36,834 nucleotides of DNA from contig CAIOPO010000153.1 of NCBI GenBank assembly GCA_903860195.1, positions 1 to 36,834 on the forward strand, given 5' to 3'. The notes beneath the pieces are model-generated. The model worked only from the letters and a program-made list of their open reading frames with translations. It did no database searches and had not been told where the DNA came from. The DNA is from an uncultured Opitutia bacterium. Its GTDB lineage: Bacteria > Verrucomicrobiota > Verrucomicrobiia > Opitutales > UBA953. Positions within the stretch are counted from its first letter, which is position 1, and each line of letters opens with the position of its first letter. The position numbers and the translations under genes were made by a program. Below are positions 20,198 through 28,256 of this stretch, in pieces.

Positions 20198-20274
20198 AGG
20201 GGAAATGATGCTGACAAAAATGGTCTTTTCAACTGCTCTTTTGGACCTCCCCGGCTTCAAGTCGCCAGGCCCCA
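20186..20274. promoter_or_regulatory. Divergent promoter region between the ECF sigma gene and the GTPase operon
   Basis: This 89-base gap is visibly AT-richer than its surroundings. On the minus strand TTGAAA (20227-20232) and CATCAT (20205-20210) are 16 bases apart and could be a housekeeping-type promoter for the sigma gene, with a start of transcription near 20198. On the plus strand CTGACA (20211-20216) could be a -35 element for the GTPase operon, but no good -10 element follows. An ECF-specific promoter is possible and cannot be recognised without knowing the consensus. Confidence 0.4.
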
Positions 20275-21975
20275 ATGCTCCCCTCTTTCAAGAAGTCATC
20301 CCAGGTGCGCTGGCTCAACTGCCTTACGGGAACCCGCGGCGTATCCAAGGAGCTGTCCGTCGCGCAACCAGGCTGCTCTGTCCGCGCCGTCCAGGGAGCG
20401 GACGGACTGCACGTCGAACCGGGCGAGCGCCATTCCCTCCTCAACGGAAAACCTTTCCTCGCCCCGGTCACCCTGCGGGAGGCGTCGACGCTCCAGACCG
20501 AGGACGCGCTGCTGATCCTCGCCCCGGAGGAGGACGCCACGATCGCGGCCGCCGACTGCTCACGCTGGGCGCTCTTCGATGCGGGCGCGGGCGAATTGAT
20601 CGCGGAATGTCCTTCGACCGAACTGCTTGACCGCGCCGCCCAGCTCGGCAGGGCCCCCGACACGCTCGCATGCACGCCGGTCGGCATGGAGGTCGGATTC
20701 AGTCTCTCGCAGGCCGCGCCGCTGCTCTGCCCTCCCCCGACGCCGATCAAGCCCGCCGCGCCCGCCCTTGCGGCGGAACAGAACAAGGGAGCGCACGTCT
20801 GCCCGGTCTGCTGGACCCGGTTCGACGCCGGCGACGCGCTGAGCGTGGCGGTCCACGAGGAGCTGCGGGGCGACCCCGTGCTCGGCTCCGACGCACGCCT
20901 GCGCTTCCAGCCCACGCGCTTCAACGACCAGGGGCTGGCGCTCGACCCCAAGGGGCTGGCCTGCACCGACATCGCCTGCCCGCACTGCCGACGTCAGCTT
21001 CCGCCCGGCTACCTGGACCTGCCGCACCGCATCATCTCGCTCATCGGCGCGCCGAGTTCGGGCAAATCCTACTACCTGGCGGTGCTCACGCGGGTCCTGC
21101 AGGAAAGGCTGCCGCTGGACTTCGGACTGGCGTTCCGCGACGGAGACCCGAGCGGCAACATGCTGCTCAATCAGATGCGCAGCACGCTCTTCTCCGCCAC
21201 CACGCCCGAGGAGGCGCTGCTGGGCAAGACGGCCCTCGAAGGCGCGACCTATGAGAAGCTGCCCAGGCTGGGGAAGATGGTGTCGCTGCCGCGCCCCTTC
21301 ATCTATTCGGTCGGCCGCCCCGGTCAGCGCTCGAAGGAGAACTCGATGATCTTCTACGACAACGCCGGCGAGCACTTCGAACCCGGCATCGACATCCATG
21401 ACTCGCCGGGAGCCATGCACGTGGCGACGTCCTCCGGACTCATCTTCCTCTTCGACCCCACCGCCAACGCCCGCTTCAAGTCCAAGCTCGTCGGAGTCGA
21501 GGACCCGCAGCTCACGATGCGCGGACGCGTGGACCAGCAGGACACGATCCTCTCCGAGATGGAGACGCGCATCAAACGGGTGCTCGGGCTTTCCCACGAA
21601 CAGCGCATCGCGACGCCGCTCGCCTTCGTGGTGGGCAAATGCGACACCTGGGCGCACCTGCTCCCCTCGCCCCTGGAGCCCGTCGTGCGCGACGGCGGCC
21701 TCGATCTCGCCGCCCTCGACCGCAACTCCGACCGGGTCAGGCACGTGCTTGCGGAACTCTGCCCCGGGCTGGTCGCGTCCGCCGAGTCGTTGGCGTCGGA
21801 GATGCGCTATTTCGCGGTGACGTCGTTCGGGCACTGCCCGGTGACGGTCGAAAGCGGCCCCAATCGCGGGCGCATCGCGCCCGACCCGCTCCGGCTCGCT
21901 CCCGCTCACGTGCAGGAACCGGTGTACTGGCTCCTCCGGCTGGCCTCGCCCGAACTCATCCCCGCCGCCCGCTGA
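20275..21975 (+). CDS. Zinc-ribbon P-loop GTPase resembling DO-GTPase2
   Basis: A 566-residue cytoplasmic NTPase, first gene of the four-gene operon. Residues 1-160 form a beta-rich domain; the stretch RHSLLNGKPFLAP...TLQTEDALLIL (52-82) vaguely recalls an FHA fold, at low confidence. Cysteine pairs CPVCW (176-180) and CPHC (235-238) form a split zinc ribbon. The GTPase core then has G1 GAPSSGKS at 258-265, a G3-like FYDNAGE at 360-366 and a G4-like VVGKCD at 452-457 in place of NKxD. This order, zinc cysteines before GxPxSGKSxYL and DxAGE, fits the DO-GTPase2 (double-GTPase 2) family linked with GAP1 proteins in predicted conflict systems. No membrane span is present. No Shine-Dalgarno precedes the ATG. 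The partner gene begins two bases after its stop. Confidence 0.82.
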   Translation: MLPSFKKSSQVRWLNCLTGTRGVSKELSVAQPGCSVRAVQGADGLHVEPGERHSLLNGKPFLAPVTLREASTLQTEDALLILAPEEDATIAAADCSRWALFDAGAGELIAECPSTELLDRAAQLGRAPDTLACTPVGMEVGFSLSQAAPLLCPPPTPIKPAAPALAAEQNKGAHVCPVCWTRFDAGDALSVAVHEELRGDPVLGSDARLRFQPTRFNDQGLALDPKGLACTDIACPHCRRQLPPGYLDLPHRIISLIGAPSSGKSYYLAVLTRVLQERLPLDFGLAFRDGDPSGNMLLNQMRSTLFSATTPEEALLGKTALEGATYEKLPRLGKMVSLPRPFIYSVGRPGQRSKENSMIFYDNAGEHFEPGIDIHDSPGAMHVATSSGLIFLFDPTANARFKSKLVGVEDPQLTMRGRVDQQDTILSEMETRIKRVLGLSHEQRIATPLAFVVGKCDTWAHLLPSPLEPVVRDGGLDLAALDRNSDRVRHVLAELCPGLVASAESLASEMRYFAVTSFGHCPVTVESGPNRGRIAPDPLRLAPAHVQEPVYWLLRLASPELIPAAR

Positions 21976-21977
21976 AC

Positions 21978-24089
21978 ATGCCCCTTCAGCTGATCTTCAC
22001 CTCCGCGCCCCAGGGCCTTGCCGCCGGCAGGTCCGGCTTCTGCACGGTGGCGCGCCACCGCGAAATGCCCGACCGGCTGGCCCAGCTGCTGGAATCGCTC
22101 GGGACGCCGCACGCCTCCGCCACGGGAGAGACTTTCACCTTCCGGTCCGTCGAGGCGGGCGGTTCACGCTGGCTGGTGCTTTCCAGATTCGTCGCAAGGG
22201 GACTGGATTACACGCGACGCGACAACCGCCTCGCGCACCATCTCGTCTTCCGCCCGGAGGAGACCGCCGTGCTTCCGCCGCCCGCAGCGATCGCCTATCG
22301 CTGGAAGGGCTGGAAAGACGAATGGACCGAGCAGGCCCGATGGCTCGACGGAGCCGACCGTCCGATCGAACTCGCCAAGGACGCTCCGCTCACGCCCGCC
22401 ACGGCCTGGAGGGAAGAGACAGGGACCGGCTCCAAGGCCGCCTGGCTCGTCAAAGGCAGCTCGCCCGCGGCGGTGTGCCTGCTCAACGCGCCCTCCACAG
22501 CGCGGACGCTCCGACTGCTGGCCGAATCTTCCGCCCTGCTGGGCGAAGGCGCCTGGTCGGCCGCGTTCACGACGGACGCAGGTGTCACCGGCGGCGAAGG
22601 TTTTGACTGGTGCGTCGGTCACGTCCCCGGCCGCGCGGACACTCTTGACCTGTCCCTGGCCGCCTCGCTCCCCGCACCCACGGGTCCCGCCGCCAAGGCC
22701 GCGGCGATGGGCACGGCGGCTTCGCAGGCGTCAGGCCCCGCGCAACGGCACCGCGAGCCGGCACGCAAGGAATCAGGTCCGTCAGGCCTGCTCATCGGCA
22801 CGACCGCGGTCCTGCTGCTGGCCGTGATCGGTCTCGGCATTTTCTTTTTCAGGACTCCGGAAGCGCCTCCGGCTCCTCCGCCGCCTCCGCCGCCCCGGGC
22901 GCCCACGGCGCAGGAGATGGCCAAGGCGGACGAGATCATGCGCGCCAACAGCGCGCTGGGAGCCATCGAGGGTCTGGTCGCGCGCGAGGAGTTCGTCGAC
23001 GCCGCCAAACTCTGGCTGCAGAGCGACGAAATTTCTCCGGAGTTCAGCCGCAGGCACGCCACCCAGCACCTGCCGGGGCTGAGGTCGAAGTTCGCCGCCG
23101 GCGCCGCGCGCAAGCTCTCCGCCGAACTCGACCGCAAGGGTCTGTCCGGCGCGCGCGAACTCCTCGCGCAGGGCGAAGAGGCCCTGACGGTCGGCGCCCG
23201 GCTCGAAGTGCCCAAGGACGCCGCGTGGGACTCACTGCGCGCGACGGTGGACAAGCTGCGCGTGGCCGCCGGACTTTTCGTCCGTCCGGTCACGGTCATC
23301 CAAGGCGTCTGGGAGACGGCCGACGGCGGACCGAACGCGCCCTCGCAGGCCGACTTCCAGCTTTCACCCGCCGCCGCGGACGCCTTCTCGGAACTCATCA
23401 ACGCCACGACGGTGACCAAGAGCCGCGCGGTGGACGTGCGGCTCAGGATCGTCCCCCTCGAGGGCTTCCACCGCAGGGATGAGACGAAGTTCATCGGCGG
23501 CGAGATCCGCAAGGGCGGCGAGGCCGACTGGATCGAGGCCCGCCCGGAACCCGGCAGGCTCTCGCCGATCACGGTCGGCGTCGGCAAACGGGCGAAGAAG
23601 GTGTCGCTCCAGTTCGCCGACGGACGGGGAGCCGACCGGGACGCCAATCGGCTGCTCGAGATCGAACTGCCCGGCGGCGAACTCAGGGCCTTCGCCCTCA
23701 TCGGTTCGCCGCGCACGCTGCGGCCGTCCAATCTCGGCATCGCCGCGCTCATCGTCGACCCGGACACCAAGGCGGTGCGCGCCGCGCCCTGGGCGGAGGC
23801 GGCGCTCAACGCCTTCGTCTTCGCCGGCGGCGGAGTCGGACTATACCCGGACGGACACGAATTCCCCGACCGCGACCTGCCCTCGGTGAAGGCCACCCGC
23901 TCCCTGCTTGAAACCGACCTCATCCGGCTGGAGCGGGCCACCGGACCCTCCGCGCCTCCGCAGGAGACGGTCACCCGCCGACGTCAGCTGCTCGAGGCCG
24001 GTGACACGGCCGGAGCCGGCGCGCCCTGGACGCTGCGCGCGGTGGACGCACGCGGCCAGGCCGGCCCCGCGCTGCTTGAATTCCGCTGA
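21978..24089 (+). CDS. GAP1-N2 domain protein with transmembrane segment and large C-terminal exodomain
   Basis: A 703-residue protein starting two bases after the GTPase stop (TGA-AC-ATG). Residues 1 to about 225 match GAP1-N2 (GTPase-associated protein 1, N-terminal domain type 2): FTSAPQGL at 7-14, SGFCTVA at 19-25, and RGLDYTRRDNRLAHHLV at 74-90. Basic residues at 257-264 precede one strongly hydrophobic helix at 271-291, so the N-terminus is predicted inside. A polyproline hinge (294-309) follows, then a helical region (310-450) and a beta-rich region (about 450-703) with no motif I recognise. The usual GAP1 middle and C-terminal domains are not evident. I infer that it couples the cytoplasmic GTPase to the periplasm. 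The open frame upstream of 21978 is antisense or shadow of the GTPase gene. Confidence 0.83.
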   Translation: MPLQLIFTSAPQGLAAGRSGFCTVARHREMPDRLAQLLESLGTPHASATGETFTFRSVEAGGSRWLVLSRFVARGLDYTRRDNRLAHHLVFRPEETAVLPPPAAIAYRWKGWKDEWTEQARWLDGADRPIELAKDAPLTPATAWREETGTGSKAAWLVKGSSPAAVCLLNAPSTARTLRLLAESSALLGEGAWSAAFTTDAGVTGGEGFDWCVGHVPGRADTLDLSLAASLPAPTGPAAKAAAMGTAASQASGPAQRHREPARKESGPSGLLIGTTAVLLLAVIGLGIFFFRTPEAPPAPPPPPPPRAPTAQEMAKADEIMRANSALGAIEGLVAREEFVDAAKLWLQSDEISPEFSRRHATQHLPGLRSKFAAGAARKLSAELDRKGLSGARELLAQGEEALTVGARLEVPKDAAWDSLRATVDKLRVAAGLFVRPVTVIQGVWETADGGPNAPSQADFQLSPAAADAFSELINATTVTKSRAVDVRLRIVPLEGFHRRDETKFIGGEIRKGGEADWIEARPEPGRLSPITVGVGKRAKKVSLQFADGRGADRDANRLLEIELPGGELRAFALIGSPRTLRPSNLGIAALIVDPDTKAVRAAPWAEAALNAFVFAGGGVGLYPDGHEFPDRDLPSVKATRSLLETDLIRLERATGPSAPPQETVTRRRQLLEAGDTAGAGAPWTLRAVDARGQAGPALLEFR

Positions 24090-24091
24090 AC

Positions 24092-27001
24092 GTGTCCCCT
24101 GAAAGGCTCATAGCTCGCATCCGCCTGCAGCTGGAACTGGGCACGCCGGACCTGGAATCTCGGTCGCTGGCGTCGGAATACGCCGCGCTCTGCGGAAGGG
24201 CCAGGGAACGGCTCGAGCAGTGCGCCACGCTGATCGGAGCGGGCGACGACCACGCCGCCTTCCAGTCGGCGGAGGCGGAACCCGACCTGCTCGGGCTGTG
24301 CGCCCAGCTCAGTTTCGCCGATGCGGAAAGATGGCACGGCTTCTGCCGGGATCACGGGCTTCCCGCGGGCTTCCCGCTGGATGACCGGCACCTGATGGCG
24401 GTGGAAGGGCTCTACGGCCGGGCGATCGGCGAAAGCCACCCGCTGTACCGCGACTACCGCGACGCGATCCGCCGACGGGACGAGGAGCGCGCGCTGGAGG
24501 TGCTGCGCTCGATCGCGCGCATCAATCCCGACGATCCCAACGCGCGCCAGGAACTGACCCGGCTGTCCGCGAAGTTTCTGCGTGAATCACTCATCCGGGT
24601 CGGAAAGGATTTCGACGCGGGCAAGGACGCCGAGGCGGTGGCGCTGATGGACCGCATGGAAAGGTTCGGAGCCGGCGACCTCGCCGGCGAACCCCGCTGG
24701 GAGGACGCGCTCCGCCGACGTCTGGCCTGGCTGCGGCTCCGCGCCGCCGAACAGGCCTCCGCCCTCGCCGCTGAGATCCGCTCAGCGCGCCGGGCCGGAG
24801 ACTGGGAGGCCTGCGCCGGCGCGCTGCCCAGGCTGCGCGCGCTGGAACGGGACCACCGGCTGGATCCGGCCGGAGAGGATGTCGCCGACATCGAGGTCTG
24901 GGCGGGGACTTTGGCCGCTGAAGCCGCGGCGGAAGCCGCCGCACGCACGGCAGTCCAGGAACTCGAGGACGAACTCGTCAAGCTGCGGGCCGACTCCGCG
25001 CGGGGCGCGCATCCCGCGGCGCTCATCGCCCGGCTGGGCGCCTGGCTTGAGCGCGCCGCCGCCTACGAGGAAAGACTGCCCGAAGGCGCCCTACGCGAAG
25101 CCCGTTCGCTCCGCCAACGCGCCCGCGCCCGTCTGAGCCGACGCTACACGCTGCTGCTCAGCGGATGGGTCGCGGCACTTCTGGTGATCGGGGCCGGCGC
25201 GGTCTGGTGGATCCAACGTCAGGGCGAGGAGCTGCGGGCCGCGCAGACGCTCGAGCAGGCGCGCAATCTGGTGGCCCGGTGGGAACATGCGGCGGCCGCA
25301 CGTACCCTCGACTCCCTGCCCGCCGCGGGAGACGAGGTCGCGAAGCTTCGTTCCGACCTGGAGGCCAATCGCAAGGCCGAGGCAACGCTGCAGGAGGACG
25401 CCGCCTACTTGCGTGGCGCGCTCAAGGCCGGAGTGCGGGCGGAGGACGCGGCCAAGGTCGCACGTCGGCTGCGCGACTACCTGGAAAGGCTTGAGAAGGC
25501 GGGCGCCGCGGCGCGGGAGACGCTGGAGAAGGAATTCACCGAACCCGGTCGTCTCTCCGCGGAATGCGCCCGCGCCCTCGATCAGGCGAGAGCCGAACTC
25601 GCCGCCCAGGCGGCCACCCTCAAGGCGGCCCTCGGCGAAGGCGAAAAGGCCTCCGACCCCTCCGCCGCGGTCGCCGCCCTCGACCGGATGAAGGCCTTGA
25701 TCAGGATTCTCACCGAAGCGGGCGATCGGGACGCGCGGATGGACGCTTATGCGGCCGAGGCGGACCGGGCCTCGGTACGGCTGGGCGATGAACGCAAGGC
25801 CCTCGAGGTCCGACGCGCCCTGGAACAGGCCCCGGACCTCCGGTCCTACCTCGACGCGCTGGCCAAGGTCTCAGCCGAGGCCGCGCCAGATTCCGAGCTA
25901 CGCCGCCGTGCCACGTCCGCCCTGGCCGCCGCCAACGGTCTGCGCGAACTGCCCCGGGCGGCCCTGGCGCCGAGATTCGGCGCGATGTGGGACGCCGCCG
26001 CCCTGCCCGACCCGTCGGGAACCTTCCTTCCCGCCACGCTGAGCGAAGGCGAGGCCAACGCTCTCAGACGGGTCGGCGACGACTCCACCACGCGCCGCCT
26101 GCGCCGGCTCAGCCTCGTCTACCATTCCTCGCAGGGACGCCGTCCGATGCGCCAGATCATCGTGGTCGGGGAGCCGCTGACCCAGCGCAACTCGCTCAGC
26201 AACGGGACGGAGTTCATCACGACGGCCGATGAACTCACGCCTGAAGGCGCGATCCTGCGCGGCACCTGGAAACGCATCGAGTTCAACAATGACGTCAAGG
26301 TGGGGGAGTTCCTCACCGACGAAGGACCCATCGCGGAGGCCGCGCACTTCCGGCAGTTCGCACGGCTGGTCGACGAGTCCGGCAAGGCCTCCGCCCCCGT
26401 GCTGCGCACGCTCGACCTCGTGAGGCGTGCGGAGAAGGCCCCGGTGGAACTCAGGGCCTGGCAGGCGCAGGAGCTCTTCAAGGTCGCCGCCATGCGCCCC
26501 GAAGCCTGGGGGCTCACGTTCTCGCCGTCGGCCCAGCGCGACGCCGAGAAGCTGCGCCGGGTGACGCAGAACGCGATGACGCAGCACGACTTCCTTTTCC
26601 GCGAACGCTGGGCGGCTTCGCTGTCCGACCTCACGCTGGCGATGGTGCGCTCCACCGGACCCGATTACGCGCGGGAAGCCGCCGTCTGGCGCTCGCTCGT
26701 GACGGCCTTGCGCGCGAAGCAGCCGGTCTTCGCTGGCCACGTCGCCCCGGACGGCAAGCCGCTGCTGCGCGAACAGTCCAATGCCGACGCGCTCTACGGC
26801 ATCAATCAGGAGGGCAAGCCCGCCCTGCTCTTCCGGACGGACTCCCAAGGGGTCGCGGAACGCGTCGCCGACCCGGCCCCCTACTCCCCTCTCCTCCGGA
26901 TGCCCGGCTCAGTCGAGGAAAGCGTCAAGGCCGTGGGCGGAGAAGACATCCCCGCTCCGCCCGGAGGCTGGGAATCGATCCTGCAAGGCAGGGACATCTG
27001 A
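24092..27001 (+). CDS. Single-span membrane protein with long predicted periplasmic coiled coil
   Basis: A 969-residue protein of no family I can name, starting at a GTG two bases after the previous stop (TGA-AC-GTG). Residues 1-350 are soluble, helical and rich in Arg, Ala and Leu, with repeat-like helical hairpins (for example residues 115-145 and 205-255) that recall TPR-like packing. An Arg-rich edge (RQRARARLSRR, 341-351) precedes one membrane helix at 353-374, predicting the N-terminus inside. Residues 376 to about 625 are Ala/Glu/Lys/Arg heptad-like and probably coiled coil. Residues 640-969 form a mixed domain with a beta-rich patch (LSLVYHSSQ...IIVVGEPLTQRNSL) and no catalytic signature. 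It is probably a structural or sensing scaffold of the GTPase system. Confidence 0.85.
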   Translation: MSPERLIARIRLQLELGTPDLESRSLASEYAALCGRARERLEQCATLIGAGDDHAAFQSAEAEPDLLGLCAQLSFADAERWHGFCRDHGLPAGFPLDDRHLMAVEGLYGRAIGESHPLYRDYRDAIRRRDEERALEVLRSIARINPDDPNARQELTRLSAKFLRESLIRVGKDFDAGKDAEAVALMDRMERFGAGDLAGEPRWEDALRRRLAWLRLRAAEQASALAAEIRSARRAGDWEACAGALPRLRALERDHRLDPAGEDVADIEVWAGTLAAEAAAEAAARTAVQELEDELVKLRADSARGAHPAALIARLGAWLERAAAYEERLPEGALREARSLRQRARARLSRRYTLLLSGWVAALLVIGAGAVWWIQRQGEELRAAQTLEQARNLVARWEHAAAARTLDSLPAAGDEVAKLRSDLEANRKAEATLQEDAAYLRGALKAGVRAEDAAKVARRLRDYLERLEKAGAAARETLEKEFTEPGRLSAECARALDQARAELAAQAATLKAALGEGEKASDPSAAVAALDRMKALIRILTEAGDRDARMDAYAAEADRASVRLGDERKALEVRRALEQAPDLRSYLDALAKVSAEAAPDSELRRRATSALAAANGLRELPRAALAPRFGAMWDAAALPDPSGTFLPATLSEGEANALRRVGDDSTTRRLRRLSLVYHSSQGRRPMRQIIVVGEPLTQRNSLSNGTEFITTADELTPEGAILRGTWKRIEFNNDVKVGEFLTDEGPIAEAAHFRQFARLVDESGKASAPVLRTLDLVRRAEKAPVELRAWQAQELFKVAAMRPEAWGLTFSPSAQRDAEKLRRVTQNAMTQHDFLFRERWAASLSDLTLAMVRSTGPDYAREAAVWRSLVTALRAKQPVFAGHVAPDGKPLLREQSNADALYGINQEGKPALLFRTDSQGVAERVADPAPYSPLLRMPGSVEESVKAVGGEDIPAPPGGWESILQGRDI

Positions 27002-27004
27002 ACC

Positions 27005-27592
27005 ATGAGCCAGGAAAACTCGCACAGGCTGAGATGGAAGGGCACGGTGAGCGGACCGCATCCGGCCTCGCGCATCGCCGAGATGCTGCGCGCGGGCGAG
27101 ATCAGCCTGGCGCACGGCGTGGAATCGGAAGGACGCTGGATGACCGTGCGGGAGTTCCTGCGCGGCGGCCGGGCGCCGAGGGAGTTCGCGCCCGCCCGCA
27201 GTCAATCGACCGATCACGCCGCCCCCGCGAGCGCGGCCGCCGAAGTCTCCGAACGCCAGCAGACGGACGACTCGATCGAACGTTCGGCGCGCGAAGGCTA
27301 CCTCTGGTGCGGCTCGACCTTCCTCCTTCCTCCCGCCTTCGGCCTGCTGGTCTGGCTCTGGGTGCAGGCGGTGCCGGAGACGCAGCCCATCTCCCGTTTC
27401 GTGCTGCTGGCCTTTTGCGCGGCGCTGGGCTGCCTGCTCCCGGTCGCGATGGTCCGTCGTGTCGGGGCGGTCCTGGAACAGGAAGGCCTGGGCGAACTCC
27501 GGCAGGCCCAAGGCCGGCTATCGGTCATGCTGGCCGGGCTCGGTTTCGTCTTCTGGCTGGCCATGTTCTGGTTCCTCAAGGGGGGTTCCTGA
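27005..27592 (+). CDS. GYF_2-like domain membrane protein
   Basis: A 195-residue protein, last in the GTPase operon, starting three bases after the previous stop. Residues 9-52 (RWKGTVSGPHPASRIAEML...GRWMTVREFL) resemble the bacterial GYF_2 domain, which has a W-x-GP-x-S pattern, a short helix and a terminal tryptophan and often precedes membrane helices. GYF domains bind proline-rich peptides, and the second protein of this operon has a polyproline stretch, though on the predicted outer side. After a polar linker (55-97) there are three hydrophobic segments at about 100-121, 131-150 and 172-192. A role as membrane partner of the system is inferred from position only. Confidence 0.78.
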   Translation: MSQENSHRLRWKGTVSGPHPASRIAEMLRAGEISLAHGVESEGRWMTVREFLRGGRAPREFAPARSQSTDHAAPASAAAEVSERQQTDDSIERSAREGYLWCGSTFLLPPAFGLLVWLWVQAVPETQPISRFVLLAFCAALGCLLPVAMVRRVGAVLEQEGLGELRQAQGRLSVMLAGLGFVFWLAMFWFLKGGS

Positions 27593-27604
27593 GCCGCAAA
27601 GGGC

Positions 27605-27633
27605 TTGACGGAGAGGCGTGGCGCAGGTGGACT
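27605..27633 (+). promoter_or_regulatory. Possible promoter of the tRNA gene
   Basis: TTGACG (27605-27610) is followed after 17 bases by TGGACT (27628-27633), and the tRNA begins 16 bases later. The -35 element matches five of six positions, but the -10 element matches only three. No terminator is evident for the upstream GTPase operon, so read-through into the tRNA is also possible. Confidence 0.35.
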
Positions 27634-27649
27634 CCGCTTCCGGCCGAAC

Positions 27650-27726
27650 GGTAGCGTAGCTCAGTTGGTTAGAGCGAGGGACTCATAAGCCCTAGGTCGG
27701 CGGTTCGATCCCGCCCGCTACCACCA
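27650..27726 (+). tRNA. tRNA with CAU anticodon (elongator Met likely, Ile2 possible)
   Basis: A complete 77-base cloverleaf with encoded CCA. The acceptor stem GGTAGCG/CGCTACC, D-arm GCTC/GAGC, anticodon loop CTCATAA and T-stem GGCGG/CCGCC are clear. The anticodon stem has an A-G mismatch next to the loop. It is not the initiator, because position 1 pairs with 72 and the GGG/CCC anticodon stem signature is absent. CAU may also be modified to read AUA as tRNA-Ile2, which cannot be excluded by eye. Confidence 0.93.
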
Positions 27727-27735
27727 GCCGGTGAA

Positions 27736-28254
27736 TCAGGCCTTCAGCAGCGCCGCCACCGGCACGTCCAGTCCGTCCTTCCAAAGGGACTCCAGGGCGT
27801 AATCACGCCGCACGTCCGCACGGAAGATGTGGAAGACGGCGTCAAAGGCGTCGACGACGGTCCAGCCGCTGTCCTTGTGGGATTCGACGCCCCGAGGGCG
27901 GGAACCGGCCTCTTCCAGGGCGCGCTCCAGCTCGATCCGCAGGGCGCGCAGATGCGGCTCGGAATTGCCGGTCGCGACGACCAGCCAGTCGGCCACTGAA
28001 GAGAGCTGGCCGAGCCGCAGGACGCGGATGGCCTCGGCCTTCTTGTCATCAAGGGCGCGCACGGCGGCCAGAACGTGGGCGGGCAGCGCGGGCAGTTCGG
28101 CCGCCGGAGGCCTGACGGGGGAGGAAGAACGGCCACGGGCCTTGGAAACGGCGGGTTTGGAAGCGGGCTTCCTGACGGGCTTGGAGGCGGTCCTGCGCGC
28201 CGTCTTGCGGGCGGGCTTGTTCTTGGCGGCGGCTTTCTTCTTGGCGGGGGACAT
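27736..28254 (-). CDS. rsfS: Ribosomal silencing factor RsfS with basic N-terminal tail
   Basis: A 172-residue RsfS/YbeB/Iojap protein that binds uL14 on the large subunit and blocks subunit joining when nutrients are low. The family domain spans about 55-170 (ALDDKKAEAIRVL, ADWLVVATGNSEPHLRAL, DSGWTVVDAFDAVFHIF). The first 50 residues are an unusual Lys/Arg/Ala/Pro-rich tail with KKKAAAKNK and repeated KPxRKPASKPA patterns, like a histone H1-type tail; standard RsfS is about 105-120 residues. It starts two bases after nadD stops, the conserved nadD-rsfS order. Confidence 0.92.
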   Translation of the reverse strand: MSPAKKKAAAKNKPARKTARRTASKPVRKPASKPAVSKARGRSSSPVRPPAAELPALPAHVLAAVRALDDKKAEAIRVLRLGQLSSVADWLVVATGNSEPHLRALRIELERALEEAGSRPRGVESHKDSGWTVVDAFDAVFHIFRADVRRDYALESLWKDGLDVPVAALLKA

Positions 28255-28256
28255 CT

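Noticed and set aside
22880-22910. CCTCCG/CCGCCT repeats as a tandem DNA repeat
   Set aside because: They simply encode the polyproline hinge of the GAP1-N2 protein and vary at codon third positions.
27704-27726. tRNA 3' end as an attachment site of an integrated element
   Set aside because: I found no second copy of the T-arm and acceptor sequence near the left edge of the GTPase region and no integrase gene.
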